Assembly: GCA_955652195.1 (NCBI GenBank)
Contig: CATPBC010000495.1
Span: forward strand, 1 to 13,613
From: an uncultured Xanthobacteraceae bacterium
Lineage (GTDB): Bacteria > Pseudomonadota > Alphaproteobacteria > Rhizobiales > Xanthobacteraceae
Length of the DNA: 13,613 nucleotides
Direction of reading: 5' to 3'
This document shows positions 12,256-13,613 of this stretch, piece by piece. Within the stretch, counting starts at the first letter, position 1. Every line of letters begins with the position of its first letter. Both the position numbers and the translations under genes were made by a program. The notes beneath the pieces are model-generated. The model did not search any database. It was not told where the DNA came from and worked only from the letters and a program-made list of their open reading frames with translations.

Positions 12256-13270
12256 CGCATCCGAACTTGTCGAAGCGCAAGTCATAAAGCCGGAGCGGCT
12301 TGCCGGTCTGCAAAAGGTCGCGGCGCGTTATGCGGTGGCGATCACGCCGGCGCTTGCCGATTTAATCGACACGGCGAACCCGCACGATCCGATTGCGCGG
12401 CAATTTGTTCCGGACGAGCGCGAGCTCGAAACGCACGCACAAGAAAACGGCGATCCGATCGGCGACGAGGCGCACAGCCCGGTCGCCGGCGTGGTTCATC
12501 GCTATCCCGATCGCGTCCTTCTGAAACTGGTCAATGCCTGCGCGGTCTATTGCCGTTTCTGCTTCCGCCGCGAGATGGTCGGGCCGGGACGCGGCGCGCT
12601 GACCGGCGCAGCGCTCACAACGGCGCTCGATTACATCGCCCGCACGTCGCAGATCTGGGAAGTGATCTTGACCGGTGGCGACCCGCTGTTACTGTCGCCG
12701 CGCCGTCTGAAAGATGTGATGACGCGACTTGCCGCGATCGATCATGTGAAAGTCATTCGCATTCACACGCGCGTTCCGATCGCGGCGCCGGAGCGAGTGA
12801 CTGCGGCATCGGTGCGGGCGCTGCGCACCGGCAAAGCGACTTTTCTAGTCTTGCACGCCAATCACGCCCACGAACTTGGCGAGAAGGCGCGCGCCGCGTG
12901 CGCCCGCGTGATCGACGCCGGCATACCTATGCTCTCCCAGTCAGTTCTGCTGCGCGGCGTCAATGACGACGTCGGCACGCTCGGCGCTTTGATGCGCGCT
13001 TTGGTCGAATGCCGGATCAAACCGTATTACCTGCACCATGCCGATCTGGCGCCTGGCACCGCGCATTTCCGCACGACAATCGCCGAAGGCCAGGAGATCA
13101 TGCGCGCGCTGCGCGGGCGCTATTCCGGCCTATGCCAGCCGCAATATGTGCTCGACATTCCCGGCGGCCACGGCAAATCGCCGATCGGGCCCAACTATCT
13201 GAGCCCCGATCGGACAGAGATCACCGATTTCAAAGGCGCGCGGCACGCCTATGCGGCTGCGGCGCGCTGA
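12227..13270 (+). CDS. epmB: EF-P beta-lysylation protein EpmB, lysine 2,3-aminomutase family
   Basis: The 347-residue radical-SAM, PLP-dependent enzyme converts (S)-alpha-lysine to (R)-beta-lysine, the substrate EpmA ligates to EF-P. The CxxxCxxC cluster motif is CAVYCRFC (C105, C109, C112), followed by RREMVG. TGGDPLLLS is the conserved SAM-side turn, and PGGHGKSPIGPN holds the PLP lysine K317. The length is close to the ~340 residues of E. coli EpmB; catabolic lysine aminomutases (KamA) are longer with an extra C-terminal part, so EpmB is preferred, and the epmA neighbour supports it. ATG 12227 is preceded by GAGG at 12216-12219. The gap from epmA is 137 bases and holds the five-unit 16-bp array. 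No hydroxylase gene (epmC) is visible. Its 3' end overlaps the convergent zinc-ribbon gene by 22 bases. Confidence 0.95.
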   Translation: MPARDKTLRSASELVEAQVIKPERLAGLQKVAARYAVAITPALADLIDTANPHDPIARQFVPDERELETHAQENGDPIGDEAHSPVAGVVHRYPDRVLLKLVNACAVYCRFCFRREMVGPGRGALTGAALTTALDYIARTSQIWEVILTGGDPLLLSPRRLKDVMTRLAAIDHVKVIRIHTRVPIAAPERVTAASVRALRTGKATFLVLHANHAHELGEKARAACARVIDAGIPMLSQSVLLRGVNDDVGTLGALMRALVECRIKPYYLHHADLAPGTAHFRTTIAEGQEIMRALRGRYSGLCQPQYVLDIPGGHGKSPIGPNYLSPDRTEITDFKGARHAYAAAAR

Positions 13271-13485
13271 TCATCTTCACGCGAAGCGAAGAATACCGCG
13301 GTCTCGAATTGATAGCCGCAGTCTTGGCACGACCACGTGTGCCGTACGCAGCGCTCGTTCAAATATTCAGACCAGTCGGGCGCGAGCAGCCACTCGCCGC
13401 ATTGCGGACAATGGTTCTTGCTGTAGGTCGCCAATCGTGTCCGCGCTGCCCGCGTCCGTGCCGCCGTCTCGGCATGCAGAGCCAT
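13249..13485 (-). CDS. Small zinc-ribbon protein, function unknown
   Basis: The 78-residue product has two paired-cysteine motifs, HCPQCGEW (C26-C29) and SCQDCGYQF (C53-C56), spaced like a zinc ribbon that could bind one zinc ion. A basic N-terminus (TAARTRAARTRLATYSKN) could contact nucleic acid, and FETAVFF follows the second pair. I know similar small proteins as hypotheticals in Hyphomicrobiales. ATG 13485 was chosen over the longer frame to 13554 because AGGGAGGAAA (13491-13500) lies directly before it. The gene ends inside the 3' end of epmB on the other strand, overlapping by 22 bases. No function is implied by that overlap. A promoter is not clear upstream; the region 13501-13613 has no gene I can support. 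Confidence 0.75.
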   Translation of the reverse strand: MALHAETAARTRAARTRLATYSKNHCPQCGEWLLAPDWSEYLNERCVRHTWSCQDCGYQFETAVFFASREDDQRAAAA

Positions 13486-13490
13486 GATTC

Positions 13491-13500
13491 TTTCCTCCCT
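13491..13500 (-). promoter_or_regulatory. Strong ribosome binding site for the zinc-ribbon protein
   Basis: AGGGAGGAAA on the minus strand contains the GGAGG core (13494-13498) eight bases from ATG 13485, which settles the short reading of this gene. Confidence 0.75.
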
Positions 13501-13613
13501 GAACCACACCCTCTGCCCATCGATAAGGCTAGAATCATTCCGTGGCGGCAGCAAGACAGATTTGCGTCCGCGACGTGAGCGCTTCGCGGAGAATGTGGGT
13601 AACGATCCAACGC

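Noticed and set aside
12050..12313. Minus-strand open frames across the 16-bp array encoding repeats such as SHGVKESWRQRVMASK
   Set aside because: They are a by-product of repeated sequence without internal stops, overlap epmA and epmB antisense, and have no ribosome binding site.

Overview
This window reads as a chromosomal segment of an alphaproteobacterium of the order Hyphomicrobiales, most like the Bradyrhizobium/Rhodopseudomonas/Pseudolabrys branch. The evidence is the high GC content, the hom-glpX-recJ gene order, the alphaproteobacterial style of EF-P, and CTAG-bounded palindromic repeats with GANTC sites of the kind I associate with that group. The assignment comes from recognised protein sequences and was not checked against a database. 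I see no phage, insertion-sequence transposase, CRISPR array, tRNA or rRNA.

Layout. Positions 1-3474 (+) hold the 3' end of hom (homoserine dehydrogenase ACT domain), glpX (class II fructose-1,6-bisphosphatase) and recJ (single-strand exonuclease). Between glpX and recJ lie two hairpin-forming repeats and a probable recJ promoter. Positions 3486-4172 (-) encode a small exported beta-propeller protein that converges on recJ. Positions 4322-5311 (+) encode a protein of the 4,5-dihydroxyphthalate decarboxylase / periplasmic-binding-protein-fold family. Positions 5555-5833 (+) encode a small exported six-cysteine protein of unknown role. Positions 5877-10150 (-) hold three genes: a thiamine-diphosphate enzyme of the acetolactate synthase/benzoylformate decarboxylase type, an MltB-type lytic transglycosylase with a possible Tat signal, and an exported protein that I read as a divergent zinc amidase (Amidase_2/PGRP fold). 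The last two suggest a cell-wall hydrolysis pair.

Positions 10298-13270 are the most coherent functional unit. Elongation factor P (efp, -) is divergent from epmA (+) and epmB (+), which together make and attach (R)-beta-lysine to the conserved EF-P lysine. This is a complete lysylation module apart from the optional hydroxylase EpmC. A small zinc-ribbon protein (13249-13485, -) overlaps the end of epmB tail to tail.

The unusual structure is concentrated in the EF-P module. It holds three different short tandem arrays: 3 x 12 bp in the efp leader, 4 x 15 bp coding a pentapeptide repeat at the start of epmA, and 5 x 16 bp between epmA and epmB. Each 16-bp unit carries an ATG, and the first four open onto a three-codon mini-ORF. 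epmA and efp both use non-ATG starts, and EpmA as read from TTG begins with a Pro-Pro-Asp motif of the kind that needs EF-P for translation. These could be replication-slippage debris or a feedback control layer, and the sequence alone does not decide. The rest of the window looks like ordinary core chromosome.
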